A DNA stretch of 64,000 bases from Pseudogemmobacter sp044142105 (GCF_044142105.1 NZ_JBGTYM010000009.1:152519-216518), one strand, 5' to 3'; positions 1-10,174 are shown, counted from the stretch's first letter. Numbers and translations: made by a program. Notes: generated by a model from the letters alone, not told the origin.

Positions 1-474
1 AAGAATGCCGGCAAGACCGGGCTGATGGAGCGGCTGGTGGCCGAGATCGCGGGGCGCGGGCTGACCGTCTCGACCGTCAAGCATGTGCATCACGATGTCG
101 ATCTGGACCAGCCGGGCAAGGATACGTTCCGGCACCGGCAGGCGGGCGCGTCCGAAGTGGTGCTGGCTTCGGCCCATCGTTTCGCCCTGATGCGCGAACA
201 TCGCGGACCCGAGCCGGAGCTGACCCAGGTTCTGGCGCGGCTGGCCCCGGTCGATCTGGTGCTGGTCGAGGGCTACAAGCGCGACGCGCATCGCAAGGTC
301 GAGGTCTGGCGGGCCGAGACCGGACATCCGCTGATCCAGCCGGGCGATCCGCTGGTGCGGGCGGTGGCGACCGATACGGCCTTGCCGCAGGACGTGGCGG
401 TGCCGGTGCTGGACCTGAACGACACCGCCGCCGTCGCGGATTTCATCCTGCGGGATCTGGGCCTTGCGCTTTGA
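1..474 (+). CDS. mobB: Molybdopterin-guanine dinucleotide biosynthesis protein B (5' truncated)
   Basis: GTP-binding accessory protein for attaching GMP to molybdopterin. The reading frame is open from base 1, so the true start lies left of the window. The first visible residues, KNAGKTGLMERL, are the end of a P-loop (NAGKT), followed by a T-V-K-H segment and the HHDVDLDQPGKDTFRH stretch typical of MobB. Further on there is a V-L-V-E-G-Y-K motif (the VEG-K signature of MobB). About 157 residues are visible, so only some 10-20 are missing. The stop overlaps the next gene by 11 bases, suggesting translational coupling; mobA is probably just upstream. Family assignment is strong. Confidence 0.93.
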   Translation, partial: KNAGKTGLMERLVAEIAGRGLTVSTVKHVHHDVDLDQPGKDTFRHRQAGASEVVLASAHRFALMREHRGPEPELTQVLARLAPVDLVLVEGYKRDAHRKVEVWRAETGHPLIQPGDPLVRAVATDTALPQDVAVPVLDLNDTAAVADFILRDLGLAL

Positions 475-1351
475 CCGGGTGATTGTGGCCGACTGGTCGG
501 CGGCCAACCTGCCCACTTCGGCCCGCCATCGTGCCAATGCGATCTGGATTGGCTGCCATGATGCTGAAGGCGGCGCCGAATGGCACCACCGCACCCGCGC
601 CAGCGGCGAGACGCAGCTTGTCGAGCTGATCGAGGCGGCGACCCTCGCGGGCGAACGGCTGCTGATCGGCCTGGATTTTGCCTTTGGCTATCCGGCGGGC
701 TTTGCCGCAGCCCTGACCGGAGAGGCGCGCGCGCCGGCGGTCTGGCGCTGGCTGGCCAGGGCGATCGAGGACGGGCCGGACAACCGCAACAACCGCTTTG
801 CCGTGGCGGCGCGGATCAATGCGCTGATCGCAGGCGGGCCGGGGCCGTTCTGGAGCCATCCGTCGAACCAGAGCTGGCAGGGCCTGCCCGCGCGGCGGGC
901 GGGGATCGACCTTGCCGCGCTGGGCCTGGCCTCGGTGCGCGCGGCCGAGGCGCTGTCGCCGCCCGCCAAATCGCCGTTCATGCTGTTCAACCCCGGCGCG
1001 GTCGGCTCGCAAAGCCTATTAGGCCTGCCGATGCTACACCGGCTCGCGCAGCGCCCGGGCCTGGCGATCTGGCCTTTTGCGCCCCTCGATGGGGCCAATG
1101 TGGTCGTGGCCGAGGTCTATCCCTCGCTTCTGGCCGGGCCGGTGGCGCGGCTGGCGCAGGCCGAGGGTCTGCCCAGCGATCAGGCGCAGGTGCGGCTTCT
1201 GTCGCGGGCGCTGTGGCGGCTGGGGCAGGCGGGGCGGCTGGCGGATCTGATGCAGACCCCGCCCGAGGCGCAGGAAGAGGGCTGGATCCTGGGCGCGGGA
1301 CAGGCGGCCATGTTGATCGCGGCGCTGGAGGCGGAAGAATGCCCCGCGTGA
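464..1351 (+). CDS. Conserved protein of unknown function, MobB-linked, RNase H-like fold suspected
   Basis: A 295-residue protein starting at a TTG that overlaps mobB by 11 bases; the start gives MRFDRVIVADWSAAN. Motifs VADWSAAN near the N-terminus, IGLDFAFGYP around residue 70 and AEVYPSLL around residue 215 resemble the acidic strands of DUF429-like proteins, which are predicted to have an RNase H-like fold. That resemblance is by eye and weak. No signal peptide or membrane segment is visible. The coupling to mobB suggests a role connected with molybdenum cofactor or a molybdoenzyme, but no reaction can be assigned. The following acetyltransferase gene starts 13 bases before this stop codon, so the three genes probably form one transcript. 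Confidence 0.8.
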   Translation: MRFDRVIVADWSAANLPTSARHRANAIWIGCHDAEGGAEWHHRTRASGETQLVELIEAATLAGERLLIGLDFAFGYPAGFAAALTGEARAPAVWRWLARAIEDGPDNRNNRFAVAARINALIAGGPGPFWSHPSNQSWQGLPARRAGIDLAALGLASVRAAEALSPPAKSPFMLFNPGAVGSQSLLGLPMLHRLAQRPGLAIWPFAPLDGANVVVAEVYPSLLAGPVARLAQAEGLPSDQAQVRLLSRALWRLGQAGRLADLMQTPPEAQEEGWILGAGQAAMLIAALEAEECPA

Positions 1352-1923
1352 TCCGGGGCTTCCCCGAGGCGCAGCGCGCCCAGGCGGCCCGGCTGTATTG
1401 GGAGGCTTTTGGCGGCAAGCTGGGCGCGGTTCTGGGGCCGGAGAAGCGGGCGCTTGCTTTTCTGACCAGCGTCTTGCGGTCTGATCACTGTTTTGGCGCG
1501 CTGGACGATCAGGGGCGCCTGATCGGCGTGGCCGGGTTCAAGTCGCCGCAGGGCGCCTTTGCCGGGGGTGGCTTCAACCGTCTGCGCGCCGCCTATGGCC
1601 TTCCGGGCGCGCTCTGGCGCAGCCTGGCGCTCTGGGCGCTGGCGCATGAGGTCGACAATCACCGCTTTCTGATCGACGGCATTGCCGTGACGCGGGCCGA
1701 GCGCGGCAAGGGCGTCGGCCATGCGCTGATCGCGGCGCTGTGCGCCGAGGCGCGCGCGCGGGGTTATGATGCGATCCGGCTTGAGGTGATCGACACGAAC
1801 TGGCGCGCAAGGGCGCTGTATGAGCGCGAGGGCTTTGTCGCCACGCAGACCGAAAGGCTGGGCTTGCTGTCGCTGGTCTTCGGCTTTCGCGCGGCGACGA
1901 CGATGGTGCGCCCGCTGGGCTGA
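1339..1923 (+). CDS. GNAT family N-acetyltransferase
   Basis: A 194-residue GNAT protein. The start chosen is the ATG at 1339 (MPRVIRGFPEAQ), overlapping the preceding gene by 13 bases; the frame is open further upstream, but that part is a shadow of the preceding gene. The acetyl-CoA pyrophosphate-binding motif A is seen as IAVTRAERGKGVGHALI around residues 115-130 (R-x-x-G-x-G/A pattern), followed by a motif B-like stretch LEVIDTNWRARALYEREGF. The acyl acceptor cannot be inferred. Likely the last gene of a mobB-led operon, since the next gene is convergent. Confidence 0.88.
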   Translation: MPRVIRGFPEAQRAQAARLYWEAFGGKLGAVLGPEKRALAFLTSVLRSDHCFGALDDQGRLIGVAGFKSPQGAFAGGGFNRLRAAYGLPGALWRSLALWALAHEVDNHRFLIDGIAVTRAERGKGVGHALIAALCAEARARGYDAIRLEVIDTNWRARALYEREGFVATQTERLGLLSLVFGFRAATTMVRPLG

Positions 1924-1925
1924 AA

Positions 1926-1963
1926 CCCCGGCTTTTCCATGAGAAAGCGACGTTGCGCCGGGG
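1926..1963. terminator. Possible bidirectional terminator between convergent genes
   Basis: Inverted repeat CCCCGGC (1926-1932) / GCCGGGG (1957-1963) in the 43-base gap between the stop codons of two convergent genes. The loop itself contains a short GCTTT/AAAGC pairing. There is no clean T-run, so a terminator role is inferred mainly from position. Confidence 0.35.
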
Positions 1964-1966
1964 GCC

Positions 1967-2983
1967 TCAGTCGAAGACGCCCGCGACCCGGCCGAACAGC
2001 ATGAAGGCGCGCGCGGTGCGGGTATCGGCCAGATCCGCCAGTTCGGCATCGCTGGCGTTTTTCTCGAAGGCCTGGAAGACCTTGTCGAAGGTGCGCAGGA
2101 AGTGGTGCGCCGCGTCGCGGAAGATCGTGTCCTCGCGCATCCGGCTGGCGGTCAACGCCAGAGACGAGCGATCGCGGATGCCGCCCACAGCGGCGACGGT
2201 ACGGCCGCGTTCCCCGGCGGCGAAGCGGCGCCACAGATCGGGCCGCGCCATTTCCGGGCGCAGGTCATCCATATAGATGCCTTCCTGCGACAGAAGCGTC
2301 AGCACATCCTGCGCGGCGCGGATCAGCTTGGCGACCTCGCGATCCTCGAGCGCCAGGCGCAGGGCGCGGAAACCGGCCTTGTCCTCGGGCGTCTCGGGGA
2401 ATTGCAGCGCGCGGATGAAATCGCTGACCGACAGGGGCGGTCGCAGCGCATCGGCCGGCGTGCCCAGCGCAAGACCCGGCTGTTCGGCTGCGGGGTCGGG
2501 GCGCGGCACGGCCAGGGCGGCCTTGCGGTCGGCCGAGGGCTGGGTCAGCCCGGCATCGCGACGCGAGGTGAAGGTCGCGAGCGCGTTCTGCGCTTCCCGC
2601 GTCTGCGCGGCGATCTGGTCCAGCTTCTTCTCGACCGAGGGTTTCATCGCCGCCGCTTCGACCTGGGCCGCGGTCTGCACATAGCTTGCCCGCATCGCAT
2701 CGACGGCCTGTTGCAGCCGCGCCGCCTCGGCCCGCAGATCGCGCACCGAGCGCAGGGTGACAACGGCGGCCCAGAGCAGCACCAACGGCAGGAAGACGAT
2801 GAGAAGCGTCATCACCAGCCCCAGCGTGCGCATGTCGTCGCCGGGCGGCGAAGAGAAGACATAGGCCAGAACCGCGATCACCCAGACCAGGCTCAGGACC
2901 CCGGCGGTGATCTCGGTCACATGCCGGGCGCGGACCGAGGCGGCCAGTCCGGGCAGGGCAGACCTTTCGGGCGGCGGGGCCAT
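1967..2983 (-). CDS. Hypothetical inner-membrane protein with coiled coil
   Basis: A 338-residue protein of unknown function. The ATG at 2983 (MAPPPERSALPG) is chosen because it lies 4 bases after the greA stop codon; a start 33 bases upstream exists but would overlap greA. Two hydrophobic helices are visible at about residues 25-44 and 53-76, followed by a charged, heptad-like segment (VRDLRAEAARLQQAVDAM, from about residue 80) and a mostly soluble C-terminal half without a recognised motif. Close spacing to greA suggests co-transcription and coupling. I know similar uncharacterised proteins next to greA in Rhodobacteraceae, but no function is established. Confidence 0.8.
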   Translation of the reverse strand: MAPPPERSALPGLAASVRARHVTEITAGVLSLVWVIAVLAYVFSSPPGDDMRTLGLVMTLLIVFLPLVLLWAAVVTLRSVRDLRAEAARLQQAVDAMRASYVQTAAQVEAAAMKPSVEKKLDQIAAQTREAQNALATFTSRRDAGLTQPSADRKAALAVPRPDPAAEQPGLALGTPADALRPPLSVSDFIRALQFPETPEDKAGFRALRLALEDREVAKLIRAAQDVLTLLSQEGIYMDDLRPEMARPDLWRRFAAGERGRTVAAVGGIRDRSSLALTASRMREDTIFRDAAHHFLRTFDKVFQAFEKNASDAELADLADTRTARAFMLFGRVAGVFD

Positions 2984-2987
2984 GGCT

Positions 2988-3458
2988 TCAGAGATAACGG
3001 ACCGAGAGGATCTCATAGTCGCGCCGCCCGCCCGGCGTGACCACCTCGACGCTGTCGCCCTCGTCCTTGCCGATCAGGGCGCGCGCCAGCGGCGAGCGGA
3101 TGTTCAGGAGGCCCAGCTCGATATTCGATTCGACTTCGCCCACGATCTGATAGGTCTTTTCCTCGTCGGTTTCCTCGTCGACCAGCGTGACGGTCGCGCC
3201 GAACTTGATCGAGCCTGACAGTTTGCTGGGGTCGATGACATCGGCGAGCGAGAGCGTGCCCTCAAGCTCCTTGATGCGGCCCTCAATGAAACCCTGCTTT
3301 TCTCGGGCGGCATGGTATTCGGCATTTTCCGACAGGTCGCCATGGGCGCGGGCTTCGGCGATATCCTTGATGATCGCCGGCCGTTCGACTGTCTTCAACT
3401 GCTTCAGTTCCGCGTCCAGCACGTCAAACCCGCGCCGGGTCATCGGGATCTTGTCCAT
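2988..3458 (-). CDS. greA: Transcription elongation factor GreA
   Basis: GreA rescues backtracked RNA polymerase by stimulating transcript cleavage in the secondary channel. The 156-residue product (MDKIPMTRRGFDVLDAEL) has the N-terminal coiled coil with the tip motif EARAHGDLSENAEYHAAR carrying the acidic D and E needed for cleavage, and the C-terminal FKBP-like domain ending in RRDYEILSVRYL. Length matches E. coli GreA (158). The start at 3458 is preceded by a GGGAAG ribosome-binding site; an in-frame start 21 bases upstream lacks one. A strong hairpin followed by a T-rich tract lies 27 bases before the start (see separate entry). The next gene is tightly coupled. Confidence 0.96.
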   Translation of the reverse strand: MDKIPMTRRGFDVLDAELKQLKTVERPAIIKDIAEARAHGDLSENAEYHAAREKQGFIEGRIKELEGTLSLADVIDPSKLSGSIKFGATVTLVDEETDEEKTYQIVGEVESNIELGLLNIRSPLARALIGKDEGDSVEVVTPGGRRDYEILSVRYL

Positions 3459-3484
3459 CGCTCTTCCCGTCGTAATCAAATAAA

Positions 3485-3517
3485 GAAGTCACGGCCCGGG
3501 TTACGGGCCATGACTTC
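3485..3517 (-). terminator. Terminator-like hairpin in the greA leader
   Basis: On the minus strand, GAAGTCATGGCCC (3517-3505) pairs with GGGCCGTGACTTC (3497-3485) across a 7-base loop: a 13-base-pair stem with one G-U wobble. It is followed directly by TTTATTTG and then, after 27 bases in all, by the greA start. Shape and T-rich tail match an intrinsic terminator. The gene on the other side is divergent, so there is no upstream minus-strand gene to terminate; an attenuator role in the greA leader is the natural inference. Confidence 0.6.
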
Positions 3518-3716
3518 GCATGTCTTCCAAGCTCAGATCACCCCATGGGCGCGGGAAATGCAAGCCCGTTGCCGCAAGCGGTCGGCGGCGCGTCGCCTTC
3601 GGGCAAGAAAATTGCGGCAGCGCGGCGATGCAGCGATGGGATGTTGCGTCACGGTTGACCTCGGGTCGGGCATCAGGCAACAGGAACCGCCACCAGAGCG
3701 GAAGGGGAAGCAGGGT

Positions 3717-5363
<1,647 letters not shown>

Positions 5364-5367
5364 GGGC

Positions 5368-5393
5368 AAAAGGGGCCGCAAGGCCCCTTTTTT
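5368..5393 (+). terminator. Intrinsic terminator after ETF-QO gene
   Basis: GGGGCC (5372-5377), loop GCAA, GGCCCC (5382-5387), followed by TTTTTT (5388-5393); the preceding AAAA can pair with the first T residues. It begins a few bases after the stop codon at 5363. A textbook rho-independent terminator with a stable tetraloop. Confidence 0.9.
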
Positions 5394-5493
5394 CTGACAT
5401 TGCCGCGATCCCCTGCCGGTCGGGTCCGCCCTACATGGACAGCGCGCTTGCGCCCGGCTAGCCTGCGGGCCTGGGACTTGCCCTGGGAGACGC

Positions 5494-7263
5494 ATGACGA
5501 TGATCCGGTCCGCCCTTCGCCTTACCTCTGCCGCGCTGGCTCTTTCGGTTGCCCTTGCGCCGCCGCTTCGGGCCGAGGGCGAGGCCGCAAACGGTGCCAG
5601 CGTCGCGGCCTCGGTCGAAAGCGCCACGCCGGATTCAGGCGCCTATCTGGCGGCCCGCGCTGCCGAGGCGGGCGCGGATTTCCGCGTTGCCGCCGGCTGG
5701 TACGCCCGGGCGTTGATGTCCGACCCGTCCAACCTGAGCCTGATGGAAGGCTCGATCTATTCGAACCTGAACCTGGGCGAAATCGGCCTTGCCGCCGAAG
5801 TGGCGCAGCATATCAAGGCCAAGGGTCAGACCAGCCAGCTTGCCGACATGGCGCTCTTGGCCGACGAGGCCCAGCGCGAGGATTACGCCGCCATCGTCAA
5901 GGGCGCCGAGGAGGGCCGCAAGGCCGGTGCGTTGATCGACGAATTGTCGCTGGCCTGGGCGATCTTCGGCGAGGGCCGCATGTCCGATGCGCTGGCCGCA
6001 TTCGACAAAGTGTCGGAAACCCAGGGCGGCGAGGCCTTTGGCCTGTATCACAAGGCCATGGCGCTGGCGTTGGCGGGCGATTTCGAGGGGGCGGATGCGA
6101 TCCTCTCGGGCAAGACCAACCCGGCGATCAACCTCAACCGCCGCGGCGTCATCGCCCGGATCCAGATCCTGTCTCAGCTTGAGCGCCGGGATGAGGCGCT
6201 GAAACTTCTGGAACAGGCCTTCGGCACCGATCCTGAGCCGGGGATCGACGCGATGCGCGACACGCTGAAGGCGGGCGAGGCGCTGCCCTTCACCGCGATC
6301 CGCAGCGCGCGCGACGGCATTGCCGAGGTTTTCTTCACCGTTGCCACGGTCACGAACGGGGAAAGCGATCCCGGTACCACACTTCTGCATGCCCGCGTGG
6401 CCGCGGCGCTGCGCCCCGACCATGCCGAGGCGCTGTTGCTGGCGGCGGCGATGCTGGAAGGGCTGAACCGCTATGACCTTGCGGCCGAGGCCTATGCCGC
6501 CTTTCCGGCAGATGACCCATCCTTCTATTCGGCCGAGATCGGCCGGGCGGATGCGCTTTATGAACTTGGCAACAAGGATGCCGCGATCGAGGCGATGCAA
6601 GGCGTGGCGCGGCATTACCCGCAGCTGATCGTGGCGCAGACCGCCTTGGGTGACATCCTGCGCCGGGACGAGCGCTGGTCGGCGGCGCTGCCCGCCTATG
6701 ATGCGGCGATCAAGCTGGCGGGGGAACCGCAGCGCCCCCATTGGATCCTGTTCTTCTCGCGCGCGATCTGCCAAGAGCGCCTGGGTAACTGGCCGGCCGC
6801 CGAAGCCGATTTCCGCAAGGCGCTGGCGCTGAACCCCGGCCGGCCCGAGGTGCTGAACTATCTGGGCTACGCGCTGGTCGAGCGGGGCGAGAAGCTGGAC
6901 GAGGCGTTGAAGCTGATCCAGGAGGCGGTCGCCGCCGCGCCGCGCCAGGGCTATATCATCGACAGCCTGGCCTGGGCCTATTTCACGCTGGGCCGCTATG
7001 ACGAGGCCTTGGCGCCGATGGAGAAGGCCTCGCTCCTGGAGCCGGTCGATCCGATCGTCACCGACCATCTGGGCGACGTGTACTGGGCCGTGGGCCGCAC
7101 GCGCGAGGCGGAATTCCAGTGGCATCGGGCGCTGTCCTTCAGCCCGGAAGAGAAAGAGGCCGTCCGTATCCGCCGCAAGCTTGAGATCGGGCTGGACGCG
7201 GTGCTGGCCGAGGAAGGGGCCACGCCCTTGGCCGAGGTCAAAGCCGCCAAGAATGGCAACTGA
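5494..7263 (+). CDS. Exported tetratricopeptide-repeat protein
   Basis: A 589-residue protein with an N-terminal signal peptide (MTMIRSALRLTSAALALSVA, likely cleaved after LRA near residue 27), so it probably works in the periplasm or outer membrane. The rest is helical TPR repeats; clear TPR consensus is seen in the C-terminal third (RKALALNPGRPEVLNYLGYA; LDEALKLIQEAV; DSLAWAYFTLGRYDEALAPM; TDHLGDVYWAVGRTREAEFQ). TPR arrays bind partner proteins; no partner is evident. Start supported by GGGAGA nine bases upstream. It overlaps ispE by 11 bases, an arrangement common in Rhodobacteraceae, but the functional link to isoprenoid synthesis is unknown. Confidence 0.9.
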   Translation: MTMIRSALRLTSAALALSVALAPPLRAEGEAANGASVAASVESATPDSGAYLAARAAEAGADFRVAAGWYARALMSDPSNLSLMEGSIYSNLNLGEIGLAAEVAQHIKAKGQTSQLADMALLADEAQREDYAAIVKGAEEGRKAGALIDELSLAWAIFGEGRMSDALAAFDKVSETQGGEAFGLYHKAMALALAGDFEGADAILSGKTNPAINLNRRGVIARIQILSQLERRDEALKLLEQAFGTDPEPGIDAMRDTLKAGEALPFTAIRSARDGIAEVFFTVATVTNGESDPGTTLLHARVAAALRPDHAEALLLAAAMLEGLNRYDLAAEAYAAFPADDPSFYSAEIGRADALYELGNKDAAIEAMQGVARHYPQLIVAQTALGDILRRDERWSAALPAYDAAIKLAGEPQRPHWILFFSRAICQERLGNWPAAEADFRKALALNPGRPEVLNYLGYALVERGEKLDEALKLIQEAVAAAPRQGYIIDSLAWAYFTLGRYDEALAPMEKASLLEPVDPIVTDHLGDVYWAVGRTREAEFQWHRALSFSPEEKEAVRIRRKLEIGLDAVLAEEGATPLAEVKAAKNGN

Positions 7264-8086
7264 GCCCGTCACCGAATTCGCCCCCGCCAAGATCAATCTC
7301 TGCCTGCATGTCATCGGGCAGCGGGCGGATGGCTATCATCTGCTCGACAGCCTGGTCGCGTTTGCCGGTATTGGCGACCGGCTGGTGGCGCGGCCTGCCT
7401 TGGATGCCCGGCTGGGGTTGGAGGGGCCTTTCGGCGCGGATCTGTCCGCTGGGCCGGACAATCTGGTGCTGCGCGCGGCGGCGGGTTTCGGCGCGGCGGC
7501 GGCCTTTACCCTCGATAAGCGCCTGCCCCCCGCCTCCGGTATTGGCGGCGGCTCGGCCGATGCGGCGGCGGCGCTGCGGGCCTTGGCCAGGCTGACCGGC
7601 AAGGCCGTGCCCGAAGGCCTGGCGATGCGGCTGGGCGCGGATGTGCCGGTCTGCCTGGCGTCGCGGCCCGCCCGGATGCGGGGCGTGGGCGAGGTGCTTG
7701 ATCCTGTGGCCCTGCCGCCGGGGTGGATCGTGCTGGTCAATCCGCGTGTCGAGGTGCCGACCCCCGCCGCTTTCCGCGCACTGGCCCGCAAGGACAATGC
7801 GCCCCTGCCCGCAACCCTGCCGCATTGGTCCGATCTGGGCGTCCTTACGGACTGGCTTGCCACGCAGCGCAACGATCTGGAGACGCCCGCGCTGACCATC
7901 GCGCCGGTCATTTCTGATGTGCTGGCCGCGTTGCGGGCGCAACCTGGCCGGCGCATCGCCCGCATGTCCGGTTCTGGCGCCACCTGCTTTGCGCTTTTCG
8001 ACGCGGAAGCACCCGCCCGTGCCGCGCAGGCTGCCATCACGGCGGCACAACCGGGCTGGTGGGTCGCGGCGGGGCCGCTTCTCTAG
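7253..8086 (+). CDS. ispE: 4-diphosphocytidyl-2-C-methyl-D-erythritol kinase
   Basis: GHMP-family kinase of the non-mevalonate isoprenoid pathway; phosphorylates CDP-methylerythritol at the 2-hydroxyl. The 277-residue product shows the N-terminal motif APAKINLCLHV, the glycine-rich ATP motif PPASGIGGGSADAAAAL (around residues 90-106) and the C-terminal MSGSGATCFALF motif. The start at 7253 (MATEPVTEFAPAKINL) lies inside the end of the TPR gene, an 11-base overlap that suggests coupling. Its stop overlaps by 4 bases the end of the convergent polyprenyl-diphosphate synthase gene, whose substrate comes from the same pathway. Confidence 0.96.
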   Translation: MATEPVTEFAPAKINLCLHVIGQRADGYHLLDSLVAFAGIGDRLVARPALDARLGLEGPFGADLSAGPDNLVLRAAAGFGAAAAFTLDKRLPPASGIGGGSADAAAALRALARLTGKAVPEGLAMRLGADVPVCLASRPARMRGVGEVLDPVALPPGWIVLVNPRVEVPTPAAFRALARKDNAPLPATLPHWSDLGVLTDWLATQRNDLETPALTIAPVISDVLAALRAQPGRRIARMSGSGATCFALFDAEAPARAAQAAITAAQPGWWVAAGPLL

Positions 8087-9090
8087 GTCAGGCGCGACAC
8101 AACATAGGCGGCAAGGTCCGACAACATGCCGCGCAGCGGATGGTCGGGCAGGGCCTCCAGCGAGGCGCGTGCGCGGGAGGACCAGTCCAGCGCATCGGCG
8201 CGGGCGGCCTCCATCGCGCCATGGCGGGCCATCAGCGCCAGGGCATGCTGAAGATCGCCCTCGCGCTGGTCGCCCTTCTCGATCACCCGAATCCAGAAGG
8301 CGCGTTCCTCGGCATCGGCCTTTGCGACGGCCTTGATCACCGGCAGCGTCAGCTTGCGCTCGCGGAAATCGTCGCCGGTGTTCTTGCCGATGGCGGCGGC
8401 GGAGCCGCCGTAATCCAAAAGGTCATCGGCGATCTGGAAGGCGATGCCCAGCGCATCGCCATAATCGAACAGCGCGCGCACCTGTGCTTCGGGCGCGCCC
8501 GCGATCACGGCGCCCGCCTCGGTCGCGGCGGAAAACAGCGCCGCCGTCTTGCCGCGCACGACCTGCAGATAGGTCGCCTCGGTGGTGCGCAGATCCTGCG
8601 CGGCGGTCAGTTGCAGCACTTCGCCCTCGGCAATGGTCGCCGAGGCATTGGCGAGAATGTCGAGCACGCGCAGCGAGCCCGGTTCCACCATCAACTGGAA
8701 GGCGCGGGCGAAAAGGTAGTCGCCGACCAGCACCGAAGACTTGTTGTCCCACAGAAGGTTGGCCGTCGGGCGGCCCCGGCGGCGCTGGCTTTCATCGACC
8801 ACATCGTCATGCAGAAGCGTTGCGGTGTGAATGAATTCGACCGTCGCGGCCAGCTTGACCGCATCGGGGCCGGGACTGCCACAGACATGCGCCGCCGCCA
8901 GCACCAGCATCGGCCGCAGCCGCTTGCCGCCCGCTTCGATCAGATGGGCCGTCACTTCCGGGATGCGTGGTGCATGTTCGCTGGACATGCGCTGGCGGAT
9001 CAGCACGTTCACCGCTGCCATATCTTCGGCCAAAGCCGCGGCCAGCCGGTCCTGTGGCCCGTCCTTCGGCTTTTCCGAAGCCCCGTCCAT
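8083..9090 (-). CDS. ispB: Polyprenyl (octa/decaprenyl) diphosphate synthase
   Basis: Trans-prenyltransferase that makes the ubiquinone side chain from farnesyl-PP and isopentenyl-PP. Both aspartate-rich motifs are present: LLHDDVVDESQRRRG (FARM) and QIADDLLDYGGS (SARM), together with the GGKRLRPMLVLA substrate motif. Product about 335 residues from the ATG at 9090 (MDGASEKPKDG), which has AGGA six bases upstream; an ATG two codons earlier is also possible. Chain length cannot be read with certainty; ubiquinone-10 is usual in this family, so a decaprenyl product is likely. Divergent from the small regulator gene at 9151. Confidence 0.93.
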   Translation of the reverse strand: MDGASEKPKDGPQDRLAAALAEDMAAVNVLIRQRMSSEHAPRIPEVTAHLIEAGGKRLRPMLVLAAAHVCGSPGPDAVKLAATVEFIHTATLLHDDVVDESQRRRGRPTANLLWDNKSSVLVGDYLFARAFQLMVEPGSLRVLDILANASATIAEGEVLQLTAAQDLRTTEATYLQVVRGKTAALFSAATEAGAVIAGAPEAQVRALFDYGDALGIAFQIADDLLDYGGSAAAIGKNTGDDFRERKLTLPVIKAVAKADAEERAFWIRVIEKGDQREGDLQHALALMARHGAMEAARADALDWSSRARASLEALPDHPLRGMLSDLAAYVVSRLT

Positions 9091-9150
9091 CTGCATTCCT
9101 TGTCCCCGGTGCGCTTGCCCAGCAGGCAGGGTCGCGCTTATCTCATCCCC

Positions 9151-9372
9151 ATGAAAGAGCTTTTGCGCACGACCGATCCCACCGAGATCGCCTTTGCAAC
9201 CGCCCTTCTTGAGGGCGAGGGTATAACGGCCTTTGCCATGGACGTCCACATGAGCGTCCTGGATGGGTCCTTGGGAATTTTGCCGCGCCGCCTGATGGTT
9301 GCTGATCGCGATCTGTTTCTGGCCCGCGCGATCTGCCGCGACAATGGCATCGCGCTGGCGTCTGGGGCCTGA
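9151..9372 (+). CDS. DUF2007-type small signal-transducing protein
   Basis: A 73-residue protein, MKELLRTTDPTEIAFATALL, of the type annotated as putative signal-transducing protein with a DUF2007 domain: a single ferredoxin-like alpha/beta unit with the E-x-E-G-I core (LLEGEGITAFAMD) and a C-terminal helix carrying ARAICRDNGI. The reading frame is open for over a kilobase upstream, but that part is antisense to the prenyl synthase, so the short form is chosen. It is followed 3 bases later by the methyltransferase gene, so the two are probably co-transcribed. Confidence 0.82.
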   Translation: MKELLRTTDPTEIAFATALLEGEGITAFAMDVHMSVLDGSLGILPRRLMVADRDLFLARAICRDNGIALASGA

Positions 9373-9375
9373 GCC

Positions 9376-10137
9376 ATGACCTTTGCCGAGGATACGTTGA
9401 CCGACGACAAGTTCCTCAGCGGCAGGCTGCGGCTATGGCAACCCAGCCGCGGCTTTCGGGCCGCGACGGATGCCGTGCTTCTGGCCGCCTGCTGCCCGGC
9501 CAAGGCCGGAGAGTCGGTGCTCGATCTGGGCTGCGGAGCGGGAGCTGCGGCGCTTTGCCTCGGGCTGCGGGTGCCGGGCCTGGCGCTTGCGGGGCTGGAG
9601 CTTCAGGCAGATTATGCCGACCTGGCCGTGCGCAATGCCGCCCGCAATGGCATCGCCATGGACGTGGTAGAGGGCGACCTGACCCGGATGCCCGCCCGCC
9701 TGCGGCGCGATTTCGACCATGTCATCGCCAATCCGCCCTGGTACCCGGCGGGGGGCACACCCTCGCCCGTCGCGGGGCGGGCGCGGGCGCTGGCGGCGCA
9801 TCTGCCGCTTGATGCTTGGATTGCCGCCGCCGCCCGTCGGCTGCGGCCCGGCGGCACGCTGACGCTGATTGCCGGCACCGACAGCCTGCCGGTGCTTCTG
9901 GCCGCGCTGGCGCCCAAACTGGGCTCGGCCGCCGTGCTGCCTTTGGCCCCGCGCGAGGGGCGTGCGCCGCCCCGTCTGATCCTGCACGCCAAGAAGGGCG
10001 GCCGCGCGCCATTCCGTCTTTTGCCGCCCTTCGTGCTGCATGCAGGTGCTGCCCATGATGGCGACCGCGAAAGCTATACCCCGGCGGCAAATGCCGTCCT
10101 GCGCGAGGCGGGCGGCCTCTTGCCGCTTTTCGGATAA
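9376..10137 (+). CDS. TrmN6-like N6-adenine methyltransferase
   Basis: A 253-residue SAM-dependent methyltransferase. It shows the class I SAM motif SVLDLGCGAGAAALCLGL (around residues 48-65), an acidic residue ending strand 2 (GLEL), and the catalytic N-P-P-W-Y motif (IANPPWYPAGG, around residue 120) typical of enzymes methylating the exocyclic amine of adenine. The N-terminal LTDDKFLSGRLRLWQPSRGF resembles the tRNA1(Val) A37 methyltransferase family (YfiC/TrmN6). The RNA target here is inferred from family only. Start 3 bases after the previous stop. Confidence 0.85.
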   Translation: MTFAEDTLTDDKFLSGRLRLWQPSRGFRAATDAVLLAACCPAKAGESVLDLGCGAGAAALCLGLRVPGLALAGLELQADYADLAVRNAARNGIAMDVVEGDLTRMPARLRRDFDHVIANPPWYPAGGTPSPVAGRARALAAHLPLDAWIAAAARRLRPGGTLTLIAGTDSLPVLLAALAPKLGSAAVLPLAPREGRAPPRLILHAKKGGRAPFRLLPPFVLHAGAAHDGDRESYTPAANAVLREAGGLLPLFG

Positions 10138-10174
10138 TAGGTGGCTTTTCTTTGCCCTCTCACGTTGTTTCGAG

